This document shows, piece by piece, positions 40,054 through 49,005 of a stretch of 64,000 nucleotides of DNA. The stretch's first letter is position 1. Each line of letters opens with the position of its first letter. The DNA is from Pandoraea pulmonicola. GTDB lineage: Bacteria > Pseudomonadota > Gammaproteobacteria > Burkholderiales > Burkholderiaceae. The notes beneath the pieces are model-generated. The model made no database searches. It saw only the letters and a list, made by a program, of their open reading frames with translations, and was not told the origin of the DNA. A program made the position numbers and the translations under genes. The DNA is taken from assembly GCF_000815105.2 (NCBI RefSeq), contig NZ_CP010310.2, positions 5,084,001 through 5,148,000 of the forward strand, read 5' to 3'.

Positions 40054-41139
40054 ATGACCGCACACCCCACCGTTCCCGCGAGTGTTTCCATCCCCTCCCA
40101 CTCGCTCGCCGACTCCACCGATCCCCGCCTCCAAGCCCTCGCCACCTGGCTCTCCAGCGTGGCCGAACCGTTCGCGCTGGACATGGCGCAGTGGGCCCCG
40201 GCCTCGAGCGACGCGAGCTTCCGGCGCTATTTCCGCATCGGTAGCCACGATCCCGTGCACCCGAGCCTGATCGTGATGGACGCCCCGCCGCCGCAGGAAG
40301 ACTGCCGCCCGTTCGTGCATGTCGCGCAGTTGCTCGACGAAGCGGGTCTGCAAGCGCCCAAGGTACTGGCGGAGGATCTCGCACAGGGCTTCCTGCTGCT
40401 CACCGACCTCGGCAACCGCACCTATCTCGACATGCTCGACGACGACAACGCCCGCGAGCTCATGCGCGCGGCCGTCGATGCGCTCGTCGTCTGGCAGAAG
40501 AGCTCCCGCCCGGACGTCTTGCCGGCCTATGACTCGGCGCTGCTCAAACGTGAGCTCGACCTGTTCCCGGACTGGTACGTGGGCAAGCACCTGAAGGTGG
40601 AATTGAACGTGGAACAACGCGCCACGCTCGAGCGCATCAACCAGTTGCTCATCGACAATGCGCTCGCGCAGCCGAAGGTGTTCGTGCACCGCGACTACAT
40701 GCCGCGCAACCTGATGCCGGGCCTGCCCGGCACTCCCGGACCAGGCATCCTAGACTTTCAGGACGCCGTCTATGGGCCACTTACGTACGACGTCATCTCG
40801 CTCGTGCGCGATGCTTTCCTCAGCTGGGACGAAGAGCGCGAGCTCGACTGGCTCGTGTACTACTGGGAACGGGCGCGCAAGGCCGGTCTGCCGGTCGACG
40901 CGGATTTCGGCGAGTTCTACCGTCAGGCCGAATGGATGGGCCTGCAGCGCCACCTGAAGGTGCTCGGCATCTTCGCGCGCATCAATTACCGCGACGGCAA
41001 GCCGCGCTACCTTGCCGATACGCCGCGCTTCCTGCGCTACGCGCGCAAGGTCGCCGACCGCTACACGCCACTGCGCCCCCTCGCGCAACTGCTCGACACA
41101 CTGACCGGCGAGCAGGCCAGTGTCGGCTACACGTTCTGA
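40054..41139 (+). CDS. amgK: N-acetylmuramate/N-acetylglucosamine kinase AmgK
   Basis: A 361-residue aminoglycoside-phosphotransferase-fold sugar kinase that phosphorylates the anomeric carbon of MurNAc in the peptidoglycan recycling bypass. Kinase motifs are HRDYMPRNL at 212-220 (catalytic Asp 214) and LDFQDAVYGP with D234 for metal. The ATG at 40054 is chosen where similarity starts (MTAHPTVPAS is a variable head). murU follows with 10 bases between, the diagnostic pairing. It diverges from lptD with a 163-base shared promoter gap. Confidence 0.92.
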   Translation: MTAHPTVPASVSIPSHSLADSTDPRLQALATWLSSVAEPFALDMAQWAPASSDASFRRYFRIGSHDPVHPSLIVMDAPPPQEDCRPFVHVAQLLDEAGLQAPKVLAEDLAQGFLLLTDLGNRTYLDMLDDDNARELMRAAVDALVVWQKSSRPDVLPAYDSALLKRELDLFPDWYVGKHLKVELNVEQRATLERINQLLIDNALAQPKVFVHRDYMPRNLMPGLPGTPGPGILDFQDAVYGPLTYDVISLVRDAFLSWDEERELDWLVYYWERARKAGLPVDADFGEFYRQAEWMGLQRHLKVLGIFARINYRDGKPRYLADTPRFLRYARKVADRYTPLRPLAQLLDTLTGEQASVGYTF

Positions 41140-41149
41140 GGCACGCCGC

Positions 41150-41902
41150 ATGAGTACCATGAAGGCGATGATCTTCGCCGCGGGACGCGGCGAACGCATG
41201 CGTCCGCTCACGGACGTCACGCCCAAGCCGTTGCTGCCCGTCGCCGGCAAGCCCATCGTGGTCTGGCAGATCGAGGCACTTGCGCGCGCCGGTTTCACGG
41301 ATATCGTCATCAATCACGCGTGGCTTGGCGCGCAGATCGAAGCCGCGCTCGGCGACGGCAGCGCGTTCGGCGTACGGCTCGCCTACTCGGCCGAGAACGA
41401 AGCGCTGGAGACGGCGGGCGGCATCGTCCAGGCGCGTCCGCTGCTCGAGGGCGCCGGCAACGTGTTCCTGGCCGTCTCGGGCGACATCTTCACGGCGTTC
41501 GACTATGCCGCGCTGCACACGAGCGCCGAGCGTCTGGCTGCCCAACCGGCGCCCGGCATGCACCTGGTGATGGTGCCGAACCCGCCGTTTCACCCGACAG
41601 GCGACTTCGCGCTCGACGCCTCGGGCCATCTGCATCTGCCTGACGCCGCCCCACCCGGCAGCACGGCGCTCACGTTCGGCAACATCGCGCTGTACGACCT
41701 GCGCCTGTTCGATGGCATCGCCCCCGGCACGCGCATGGCGCTCACGCCGCTGTATCGCCGCGCGATTTCCCAGCAGCACGCGAGCGGCGAGCGTTTCGAC
41801 GGCCTTTGGGAGAACGTTGGCACGCCGGCGCAACTCGACGCACTGAACGCCACCGTCCTGGCGAGCGCACGCCCCCGCGCATCAGCACGTCCCCGGCAGT
41901 AG
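41150..41902 (+). CDS. murU: N-acetylmuramate-1-phosphate uridylyltransferase MurU
   Basis: A 250-residue nucleotidyltransferase giving UDP-MurNAc from MurNAc-1-phosphate. The nucleotide-binding signature FAAGRGERMRPLTDVTPKPL is at the N-terminus, followed by FLAVSGDIFT with a metal-binding Asp. With AmgK it bypasses de novo UDP-MurNAc synthesis and so can confer intrinsic fosfomycin tolerance in pseudomonads. The ATG at 41150 has GAGG at 41137-41140; M4 at 41159 is an alternative start. Confidence 0.92.
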   Translation: MSTMKAMIFAAGRGERMRPLTDVTPKPLLPVAGKPIVVWQIEALARAGFTDIVINHAWLGAQIEAALGDGSAFGVRLAYSAENEALETAGGIVQARPLLEGAGNVFLAVSGDIFTAFDYAALHTSAERLAAQPAPGMHLVMVPNPPFHPTGDFALDASGHLHLPDAAPPGSTALTFGNIALYDLRLFDGIAPGTRMALTPLYRRAISQQHASGERFDGLWENVGTPAQLDALNATVLASARPRASARPRQ

Positions 41903-41953
41903 AATCGCTTCAATACACCAAAATCGACCGAATCGACCGAAATGGAGCCCGCG

Positions 41954-43285
41954 ATGTCCGAGTCCCCGTACCGTGTCCGCCGAGAGCGAGTCATCGAACA
42001 GATGCGCAAAGCCGGCGGCGGCGTCGCCATCGTCCCCACGGCACCGGAAGTGCCGCGCAACCGGGACAGCGACTACCCGTACCGTCACGACAGTTATTTC
42101 TATTACCTGTCGGGGTTCACGGAGCCTGAAGCGGTGGTGGTCCTCGACAGCCGCACCGGCCACTCGATCCTGTTCTGTCGCGCGAAGAACGAAGAACGGG
42201 AAATCTGGGACGGCTATCGCTTCGGCCCGGAAGCCGCGCGCGAGGCTTTCGGCTTCGACGCCGCCTATCCGATCGACGAGCTCGACACGCGCATGCCGCA
42301 ACTGCTGGCCGACGCCCCGGCGCTGTACTACGCTCTCGGCGCCTCGGCGCAGCAGGACCGTCAGGTACGTCAATGGCTCAACGCCGTGCGTGCGCAAAGC
42401 CGCTCGGGCGTGTCGGCGCCTTCCGCCGCGCGTGACGTCCGCGCGATTCTCGACGAGTTGCGTCTCGTGAAGGATCAGAGCGAACTCGACATCATGGCGC
42501 GCGCCGGCAAGATTTCGGCTAACGCCCACGTGCGCGCGATGAGAGCTTCTCGCCCGGGGCTGCGCGAATACCATCTCGAAGCGGAACTGCTGTATGAGTT
42601 TCGTCGCAACGGCTCGCAGTTTCCCGCCTACGGTTCGATCGTCGCGACCGGCGCCAACGCGACGGTGCTGCACTACCGCGCGGGCGACGCCGAGTTGCGC
42701 GATGGCGACCTCTGCCTGATCGACGCGGCTTGCGAGCTCGACGGCTACGCGTCGGACATCACGCGCACGTTCCCGGTGAACGGCAAGTTCACGCCGGCGC
42801 AACGCGAGCTTTACGACATCGTGCTCGCTTCGCAGCAGGCCGCCATCGACGCCACGCATGCCGGCGTGCGATTCGACACGCCGCACGAAGCCGCCGTACG
42901 CGTGCTCGCGCAAGGCATGCTCGACACGGGGCTGCTCAAACGCGACACCGCCGGCACGCTGGACGACGTGATCGCCAGCAAGGCGTACAGCCGGTTCTAC
43001 ATGCACCGCACGGGTCACTGGATCGGCATGGACGTGCACGATGCCGGCGAATATCGCGAGGACGGGCCGAACGGCGAGCGTCCGTGGCGCACGCTCGCCG
43101 CGAACATGGTCATGACGATCGAGCCGGGCATTTACGTGCGTCCGGCGCCCGACATCGACGAACGCTACTGGAACATCGGCATCCGGATCGAGGACGACGC
43201 GGTCGTCACCGCCGCCGGCTGCAGGTTGCTCACACGCGACGTACCGGTGGATGCCAACGAAATCGAAGCATTGATGCGCGGCTGA
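41954..43285 (+). CDS. pepP: Xaa-Pro aminopeptidase (PepP)
   Basis: A 443-residue M24B metallopeptidase removing the N-terminal residue before proline. An aminopeptidase P N-terminal domain (NRDSDYPYRHDSYFYYLSGF) is followed by the pita-bread domain. The dimanganese ligands are seen in LIDAACELDGYASDITRTF, the His of GHWIGMDVHDAG, the Glu of TIEPGIYV and the Glu of IRIEDD. GGAG at 41945-41948 supports the ATG at 41954 over 41942. Its stop overlaps the ubiH-type gene start by one base. Confidence 0.95.
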   Translation: MSESPYRVRRERVIEQMRKAGGGVAIVPTAPEVPRNRDSDYPYRHDSYFYYLSGFTEPEAVVVLDSRTGHSILFCRAKNEEREIWDGYRFGPEAAREAFGFDAAYPIDELDTRMPQLLADAPALYYALGASAQQDRQVRQWLNAVRAQSRSGVSAPSAARDVRAILDELRLVKDQSELDIMARAGKISANAHVRAMRASRPGLREYHLEAELLYEFRRNGSQFPAYGSIVATGANATVLHYRAGDAELRDGDLCLIDAACELDGYASDITRTFPVNGKFTPAQRELYDIVLASQQAAIDATHAGVRFDTPHEAAVRVLAQGMLDTGLLKRDTAGTLDDVIASKAYSRFYMHRTGHWIGMDVHDAGEYREDGPNGERPWRTLAANMVMTIEPGIYVRPAPDIDERYWNIGIRIEDDAVVTAAGCRLLTRDVPVDANEIEALMRG

Positions 43286-44640
43286 TGACCGACACGCAGG
43301 CTCCCGCTCCCGCCGCCGCCCTCGCGACCCGCGCCGCGCCGGCCCGCCGCTTCGACGTGGCGATCGTCGGCGCAGGCCCGGTCGGCACGACGCTGGCCTT
43401 GCTGCTGGCGCAACGCGCCCCGCAATTGCGCATTGCGCTGGTGGACGCGCGCGGCCCGCAGGCGGGCTACGACGATCCGCGCACCCTGGCGCTCTCGCAT
43501 GGCAGCCGCGAGATCCTCGCGCGCGCCGGTGTCTGGTCGCACGCGAGCCCGGGGCTCGAGAGCACGCCGATCGGCCACATTCACGTCTCGCAGGCGTGCC
43601 GTTTCGGCAGCACGGAGATCGACGCCGCCGAGCATCGCGTACCGGCGCTCGGTTATGTGGTGCGCTACGGCGCGCTGATGCGTGCGCTGGACGCCGCGAT
43701 GACTCGCGTCGCTCCCCGTTTCGAGCACGCGCCGTCCGCACCGGTGCCGCCCCAGGACCACGCCGCCGGCCTGCATCACTTCCGCCCTTATCGCGCCATC
43801 GCGCTTCGCCAGGACACGCATGGCGTCACGCTCACGCTCGGCGCGTCGTCGGACGATCATGCGCAGACGCTGCACGCCACGCTGGCGGTCAATGCGGAAG
43901 GCGGGCTCTTCGAGAGTCAGCAGGCACGCCCGCGTGCGCGCGACTACGGTCAGACGGCCCTCGTGGGCTTCGTCACGTGCGAGCGCGCCCGTCCTGGCTG
44001 GGCATGGGAACGCTTCACCCCCGGCGGCCCGCTCGCGCTCCTGCCGCAAGAACACGGTTACGCGCTGGTCTGGTGCTGTTCGCATGAGGAAGCGAAGCGT
44101 CGTCGCGAACTCGGCGACATCGAGTTCCTCGACGAACTGCACGCGGCCTTCGGCGATCGCATGGGGCGCTTCACGTCGGTCAGCGCACGCGCGGGGTTTC
44201 CACTCGGTCTGAACGCGCTCGGCAATATTGTCGACGGCCGCATCGCCGCCATCGGCAACGCCGCTCAGACACTGCATCCCGTGGCAGGGCAAGGCCTCAA
44301 CCTGGGCTTGCGCGATGCGTTCGATCTGGCCGACACGCTGGCGCAGCACGCACGCGCGGCGGCACGGTCCGCTGTGGCGGGTGCGGCGAGCACAGAGGGT
44401 AGGGTGGAGACGGCTGACGCGGTGGGCGTTCCCGGTCCCGCAGCACTCGCCGCCTTCGCTCGACGTCGACGCGCCGATCGCGGCCTCACGATTCGCATCA
44501 CGGACCTGCTGCCCCGTGTCTTCGGCGTCGACGCCACGCCCGTCGCCCTCCTGCGCGGTATGGCGCTGGCCAGCCTCGACCTCGTGCCCCCACTCAAAAC
44601 CGCCTTCGCCCGGCAGATGATGTTCGGCCAGCGCGGCTGA
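43285..44640 (+). CDS. ubiH: UbiH/UbiF/VisC-type FAD-dependent monooxygenase (ubiquinone biosynthesis)
   Basis: A 451-residue flavoprotein hydroxylase. The FAD ADP-binding fold is at the N-terminus (VAIVGAGPVGTTLALLLA), the conserved DDPRTLALSHGSREIL follows, and the second FAD motif is GRIAAIGNAAQTLHPVAGQG with GLRDAFDLA. This group hydroxylates the ubiquinone ring; which position cannot be told from sequence. An Ala/Gly-rich insertion at about residues 355-390 is unusual. It overlaps pepP by one base; pepP-ubiH pairing is widespread in proteobacteria. Confidence 0.9.
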   Translation: MTDTQAPAPAAALATRAAPARRFDVAIVGAGPVGTTLALLLAQRAPQLRIALVDARGPQAGYDDPRTLALSHGSREILARAGVWSHASPGLESTPIGHIHVSQACRFGSTEIDAAEHRVPALGYVVRYGALMRALDAAMTRVAPRFEHAPSAPVPPQDHAAGLHHFRPYRAIALRQDTHGVTLTLGASSDDHAQTLHATLAVNAEGGLFESQQARPRARDYGQTALVGFVTCERARPGWAWERFTPGGPLALLPQEHGYALVWCCSHEEAKRRRELGDIEFLDELHAAFGDRMGRFTSVSARAGFPLGLNALGNIVDGRIAAIGNAAQTLHPVAGQGLNLGLRDAFDLADTLAQHARAAARSAVAGAASTEGRVETADAVGVPGPAALAAFARRRRADRGLTIRITDLLPRVFGVDATPVALLRGMALASLDLVPPLKTAFARQMMFGQRG

Positions 44641-45196
44641 CAGCGCGGTCGAATTTCGCTGCGTTGGCTTTCGGTGGCTTCAGTGGCTTCAGCGGCTTCG
44701 GTCGATTCCACCATATCCACCACTTCGGCGCTTCTGGTTCGCTCCCGCCGCTCCACCACGCCAACTCGGCACAATCCCCGGCGCCGAGCCTGTTCATCGC
44801 TGCCGCCTGCCCCGGCAACCACTCCCACTTCAACCCGCCCCGCCCTCTCTCACCCCCAGGGCCGCGGGGATCAGCGCTACCCTGTCTAGGCTCCACCTGA
44901 AAGTCGCTACGACAGGGCAGCGGTAATCCCCGCCCATCAAACGCCCCCCCCACCATCGCGCCACGGGACGCATACCCTTCGCTCCATTCCCTCCATCCCG
45001 TTGCTGGCGCGCTGCTTTCTACTCGGCTGGTCCCGTCCCCACGTCCCAACGCTGACCCACCACTCGCGGCCCAACCGCCGTCCGACGCCAACGCCCCCGC
45101 GCCTTGCCGTGCCAGCGATTTTTTGCTCATTTTTTAGGCGACGGGGGCAGGTTTTCGCAGTAAAATACAAACTTTTTCCCGGCTTTTCCCTTCATC
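44641..45196. other. Intergenic region after ubiH, pyrimidine-biased
   Basis: About 555 bases without a supported gene. The plus strand is markedly C/T-rich and contains 9-base repeats (GGCTTCAGT-type) at 44665-44705. A 178-residue minus-strand frame (44594-45130) spans it but is Gly/Trp/Pro-rich and unlike a folded protein. A long imperfect palindrome lies at 44864-44933. The last 70 bases are AT-rich, with TAAAAT near 45163-45168, and probably hold the dusB-fis promoter. Confidence 0.5.
44864..44933. repeat. Imperfect 23-bp inverted repeat (REP/MITE-like palindrome)
   Basis: Arms 44864-44886 and 44911-44933 (beginning GCGGGGAT and ending ATCCCCGC) pair at about 20 of 23 positions around a 24-base centre. 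No T-run follows, so it is not a typical terminator. Its size and placement between genes resemble REP-type palindromes. No second copy was noticed in this window. Confidence 0.5.
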
Positions 45197-46225
45197 GTGC
45201 GTATTGGCTCCCACGAACTCCGCAATAACCTGTTCGTCGCCCCCATGGCGGGTGTGACGGATCGGCCGTTCCGCCAGTTGTGCAAACGACTCGGCGCGGG
45301 CTATGCCGTCTCGGAGATGGTGGCGTCGAACGCACAACTCTGGAAAAGCGAGAAAACGATGCGCCGCGCCAACCACGCCGGCGAAGTCGCCCCGATCGCC
45401 GTGCAAATCGCCGGCGCCGATCCGGTCATGATGGCCGAGGCCGCCCGCTACAACGTCGAACGCGGCGCACAGATCATCGACATCAACATGGGCTGCCCGG
45501 CCAAGAAGGTCTGCAACGTCGCCGCCGGCTCCGCCCTTCTGCAGAACGAACCGCTCGTCGCCCGCATCGTGTCCGCCGTGGTCGGCGCCGTGGGCGACGT
45601 GGTGCCCGTCACGCTCAAGATCCGCACGGGCTGGGACCGCGAACACAGGAATGCCCTGACGGTGGCCCGCATCGCCGAGGACTGCGGCATCAGCATGCTT
45701 ACGGTCCACGGCCGCACGCGCGCCGATCTGTATCACGGCGACGCCGAGTACGAGACGATCGCCGCCGTCAAGGCCGCCGCGGGCATTCCGGTGGTCGCCA
45801 ACGGCGACATCACCTCGGCACGGAAGGCGAAGCATGTGCTGGAGGTGACGGGCGCGGACGCGATCATGATCGGCCGCGCCGCACAGGGCAGGCCGTGGCT
45901 CTTCCGCGACATCGAATTGTTTCTCGCGACGGGCGAAATCGCACTGCCGCCGCGCGTCGACGAGATCCAGCAGATCATGAACGAACACCTCGAAGACCAT
46001 TACGAGTTTTACGGGGAGTACACCGGTGTGCGGACCGCGCGCAAACATATCGCGTGGTATTCGCGCGGCCTGCCGGGAGCAGCCACGTTCCGCCAGCGTA
46101 TGAATACGCTCGACACCACGCAGGAACAGTTGGCCGCGGTCAACGAGTTTTTCGAACAGCAGAAGGTGCACTCGGACCGCCTCTGCTATGAACAAGAATT
46201 GCCGAGGGAGCTATTAGCTGCATGA
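45197..46225 (+). CDS. dusB: tRNA-dihydrouridine synthase B
   Basis: A 342-residue FMN-dependent reductase forming dihydrouridine in tRNA D-loops (U17 in E. coli). FMN-barrel marks: APMAGVTDRPFR near the start, catalytic C100 in NMGCPAKKVCN, TVHGRTR, and GRAAQGRPWLF. The start is GTG at 45197. The stop overlaps fis by four bases (ATGA); the dusB-fis operon is one of the most conserved pairs in proteobacteria. Confidence 0.97.
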   Translation: MRIGSHELRNNLFVAPMAGVTDRPFRQLCKRLGAGYAVSEMVASNAQLWKSEKTMRRANHAGEVAPIAVQIAGADPVMMAEAARYNVERGAQIIDINMGCPAKKVCNVAAGSALLQNEPLVARIVSAVVGAVGDVVPVTLKIRTGWDREHRNALTVARIAEDCGISMLTVHGRTRADLYHGDAEYETIAAVKAAAGIPVVANGDITSARKAKHVLEVTGADAIMIGRAAQGRPWLFRDIELFLATGEIALPPRVDEIQQIMNEHLEDHYEFYGEYTGVRTARKHIAWYSRGLPGAATFRQRMNTLDTTQEQLAAVNEFFEQQKVHSDRLCYEQELPRELLAA

Positions 46226-46455
46226 GCAAAACAAACATAGAACAATGCGTGCGCGACAGTCTGGATTCGTATTTCCGCGATCTGGACGGCGAAAAGCCGA
46301 ACCATGTCTACGATATGATCGTTTCCGTCGTTGAAAAACCGCTGCTCGAGTTCGTGCTCGGCAAGGCAGACGGTAACCAGTCGCTCGCCGCCGATTATCT
46401 GGGGATCAACCGCAACACGCTGCGCAAGAAGTTGCAGCAGCACGGCCTGCTCTAG
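46222..46455 (+). CDS. fis: DNA-binding protein Fis
   Basis: A 77-residue Fis-family nucleoid protein. The C-terminal helix-turn-helix [20 protein letters not shown] is typical; the N-terminal arm is shorter and less conserved than in enterobacterial Fis (98 residues), the usual betaproteobacterial form. It activates stable-RNA and other promoters in fast growth. Translation is probably coupled to dusB. Confidence 0.95.
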   Translation: MSKTNIEQCVRDSLDSYFRDLDGEKPNHVYDMIVSVVEKPLLEFVLGKADGNQSLAADYLGINRNTLRKKLQQHGLL

Positions 46456-46603
46456 CCGCTGCGCCGGGGAACGGACGGTCATCGCGAATCACGCGCAGCC
46501 GCCCGTCCGCCCCGCCGCGAGATGCGTTACAGCCGAGTCCGTCGCATGGCACCCGTCCCATTCGCCCAACCGCACTGTTTTTGCCGTTTCACTACCGCCC
46601 GTC

Positions 46604-48169
46604 ATGATTAAGCAAGCTCTCATTTCCGTCTCCGACAAGACCGGCATCGTCGACTTCGCAAAGTCGCTCGCTGCGCAAGGCGTGTCGATTCTCTCCACCG
46701 GCGGCACCGCCAAGCTGCTGGCCGACGCCGGCCTGAAGGTGACCGAAGTGGCCGACTACACCGGTTTTCCGGAAATGCTCGACGGGCGCGTGAAGACGCT
46801 GCATCCGAAGGTGCACGGCGGCATTCTCGCCCGCCGCGACCTGCCCGAGCACATGGCCGCGCTCGACAAGCACGACATTCCGACCATCGATCTGCTGGTC
46901 GTGAACCTCTACCCGTTCGTGCAGACGATCGCCAAGGACGACTGCTCGCTGGAAGACGCCATCGAGAACATCGACATCGGCGGCCCCACGATGCTGCGCT
47001 CGGCCGCAAAGAACCATCGCGACGTGACGGTCATCGTCGACCCCGCCGACTACGCCGTGGTGCTCGACGAAATGAAGGCGAACGCCAACACGGTCGGCTA
47101 CGCCACGAACTTCCGTCTCGCCACGAAGGTCTTTGCGCACACCGCCCAATACGACGGCGCGATCACGAACTACCTCACAAGCCTGGGCGAGTCGCTGCGC
47201 CACGACGAGCGCGCCGCGTACCCAACCACGCTGAACCTGGCGTACACGAAGGTACAGGACATGCGATACGGCGAGAACCCGCACCAGAGCGCCGCCTTCT
47301 ATCGCGACATCGCCGCACCGGCCGGCTCGCTCGCGAACTATCGGCAGCTCCAGGGCAAGGAACTGTCGTACAACAACATCGCCGACGCCGACGCCGCCTG
47401 GGAATGCGTGAAGACGTTCGACGCCCCCGCCTGCGTAATCATCAAGCACGCGAACCCGTGCGGCGTGGCCGTGGCCGCGTCGCCGGCCGAAGCCTACGGG
47501 AAAGCGTTCCAGACGGACCCGACGTCGGCCTTCGGCGGCATCATCGCGTTCAACCGCGAAGTCGACGAAGCCGCCGCGCAAGCCGTTGCCAAGCAATTCG
47601 TGGAAGTGCTGCTCGCCCCATCGTTTACCGACGCGGCCAAGCAGGTGTTCGCCGCCAAGCAGAACGTGCGTCTGCTCGAGGTGCCGCTGGGCGATGGCGT
47701 GAACCAATACGACTTCAAGCGCGTCGGCGGCGGCCTGCTCGTCCAGTCGCCCGACGCGAAGAACGTGGCCCCGCATGAGTTGCGTGTGGTCACCAAGCGT
47801 CACCCGACGCCGAAGGAAATGGAAGACCTGCTGTTCGCATGGCGCGTGGCGAAGTACGTGAAGTCGAACGCCATCGTGTTCTGCGCCGGCGGCATGACGC
47901 TGGGCGTGGGCGCCGGCCAGATGAGCCGCGTCGACTCAGCGCGCATCGCCAGCATCAAGGCGCAGAATGCCGGCCTGTCGCTGAACGGCTCGGCCGTGGC
48001 GTCGGACGCCTTCTTCCCGTTCCGTGACGGTCTGGACGTGGTGGTCGACGCCGGCGCGACCTGCGTGATTCACCCGGGTGGCTCGATGCGCGACGACGAA
48101 GTCATCGCTGCCGCCGATGAACGCAACGTCGCCATGTTGATGACGGGCACGCGTCACTTCCGTCACTAA
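46604..48169 (+). CDS. purH: Bifunctional AICAR formyltransferase / IMP cyclohydrolase
   Basis: A 521-residue enzyme for the last two steps of IMP synthesis. The N-terminal MGS-like cyclohydrolase domain has [29 protein letters not shown] and [13 protein letters not shown]; the formyltransferase domain includes [13 protein letters not shown] and ends [12 protein letters not shown]...RHFRH. The ATG at 46604 matches the family start. A 148-base gap separates it from fis, so separate transcription is likely; a terminator follows. Confidence 0.97.
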   Translation: MIKQALISVSDKTGIVDFAKSLAAQGVSILSTGGTAKLLADAGLKVTEVADYTGFPEMLDGRVKTLHPKVHGGILARRDLPEHMAALDKHDIPTIDLLVVNLYPFVQTIAKDDCSLEDAIENIDIGGPTMLRSAAKNHRDVTVIVDPADYAVVLDEMKANANTVGYATNFRLATKVFAHTAQYDGAITNYLTSLGESLRHDERAAYPTTLNLAYTKVQDMRYGENPHQSAAFYRDIAAPAGSLANYRQLQGKELSYNNIADADAAWECVKTFDAPACVIIKHANPCGVAVAASPAEAYGKAFQTDPTSAFGGIIAFNREVDEAAAQAVAKQFVEVLLAPSFTDAAKQVFAAKQNVRLLEVPLGDGVNQYDFKRVGGGLLVQSPDAKNVAPHELRVVTKRHPTPKEMEDLLFAWRVAKYVKSNAIVFCAGGMTLGVGAGQMSRVDSARIASIKAQNAGLSLNGSAVASDAFFPFRDGLDVVVDAGATCVIHPGGSMRDDEVIAAADERNVAMLMTGTRHFRH

Positions 48170-48217
48170 GCCTCGCCGGGACGGCGCTGAACGCGCCGTC
48201 TGACGCCATCTACATGC

Positions 48218-48244
48218 AAAAAAGGACACCTCGGTGTCCTTTTT
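48218..48244 (+). terminator. Rho-independent terminator after purH
   Basis: A six-pair stem GGACAC/GTGTCC with a CTCG loop is flanked by an A-run (48218-48223) and a T-run (48240-48244), so it can act on both strands. It lies about 50 bases after the purH stop and also lies downstream of the convergent hutD gene. Confidence 0.8.
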
Positions 48245-48374
48245 CTTTGCCTTGCGATGCGTCGGCGTCAAAAACGATGCCGTATCAGCCTATCGCCCAG
48301 CCCGGGAGACGCCACTCCGCGAGTTCGCATCATGGCGCGAAGCCCACAAGCGAGGGCTGCGAGGGCTGCGAGGG

Positions 48375-48992
48375 CTAACGGCGCAACATCGTCGTAAGGA
48401 AGACGTCCGCCACGTTCCCGCTGGCACGCAACTCGCAAGACGCCAAGCTGCCTTCGGGATCGATACGAAGTCCATGCCCGGCCGGCACGTTCATGCGATG
48501 GCCATCGCCCGCCGTCACTTTCACTTCACCATGCGTGCAGTAGAGAAATGCGACGGCGTCCGACTGCGCAGGCAGCACCCACGGCAGCGGCTGCCCTTCA
48601 AGGCGGTGCTGCGCGAGCGTGTGCTGCCAGCCGTCGCGCCGGGTCATGACGTTGAAATCGTCGATGGGCACGCCTTCGATTTCAAGCACCGGGGTACTGC
48701 TGACTGCCAGTTCGCCGCCGAACGCATAGGGTGGCGTGTGCGTGCCGAGCGTGACGCCCGGACGTCCCTCGACCTCGAGGGCAAGCGTGCCGCCGCGCAC
48801 GATCGCGAGCGATCGGTCGATTCCCGGGAACACGGAGAACGGCCCTGGTGCCGCCACGGTGGCGGTGCTGATGCGCCAGTCGAAGCCGTCCTCGCCGGCG
48901 CGGCGGGCGACGGCCAACTCGGTGGTAACGCCCTGACCGTTCTTCCACGGCATTTTCAGAAAATCGGCCGGGCCGAGCAGTTGATGTTTCAT
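48375..48992 (-). CDS. HutD/Ves family cupin-like protein
   Basis: A 205-residue protein of the HutD family (bicupin-like fold). Family marks are MPWKNGQGVTTELAV near the start, FDWRISTATVAAPGPFSVFPGIDR and the FNVMTRR segment. HutD is thought to limit or sense histidine-derived compounds in hut operons; E. coli Ves is a cold-related relative. No hut genes are nearby. It starts 13 bases after proA and is probably in its transcript. Confidence 0.85.
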   Translation of the reverse strand: MKHQLLGPADFLKMPWKNGQGVTTELAVARRAGEDGFDWRISTATVAAPGPFSVFPGIDRSLAIVRGGTLALEVEGRPGVTLGTHTPPYAFGGELAVSSTPVLEIEGVPIDDFNVMTRRDGWQHTLAQHRLEGQPLPWVLPAQSDAVAFLYCTHGEVKVTAGDGHRMNVPAGHGLRIDPEGSLASCELRASGNVADVFLTTMLRR

Positions 48993-49005
48993 GGGAGCGC
49001 CGGGC

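Noticed and set aside
44594..45130. 178-residue minus-strand frame across the ubiH-dusB gap
   Set aside because: Gly/Trp/Pro-rich, contains the palindrome and short repeats, overlaps the ubiH 3' end; composition explained by strand bias.
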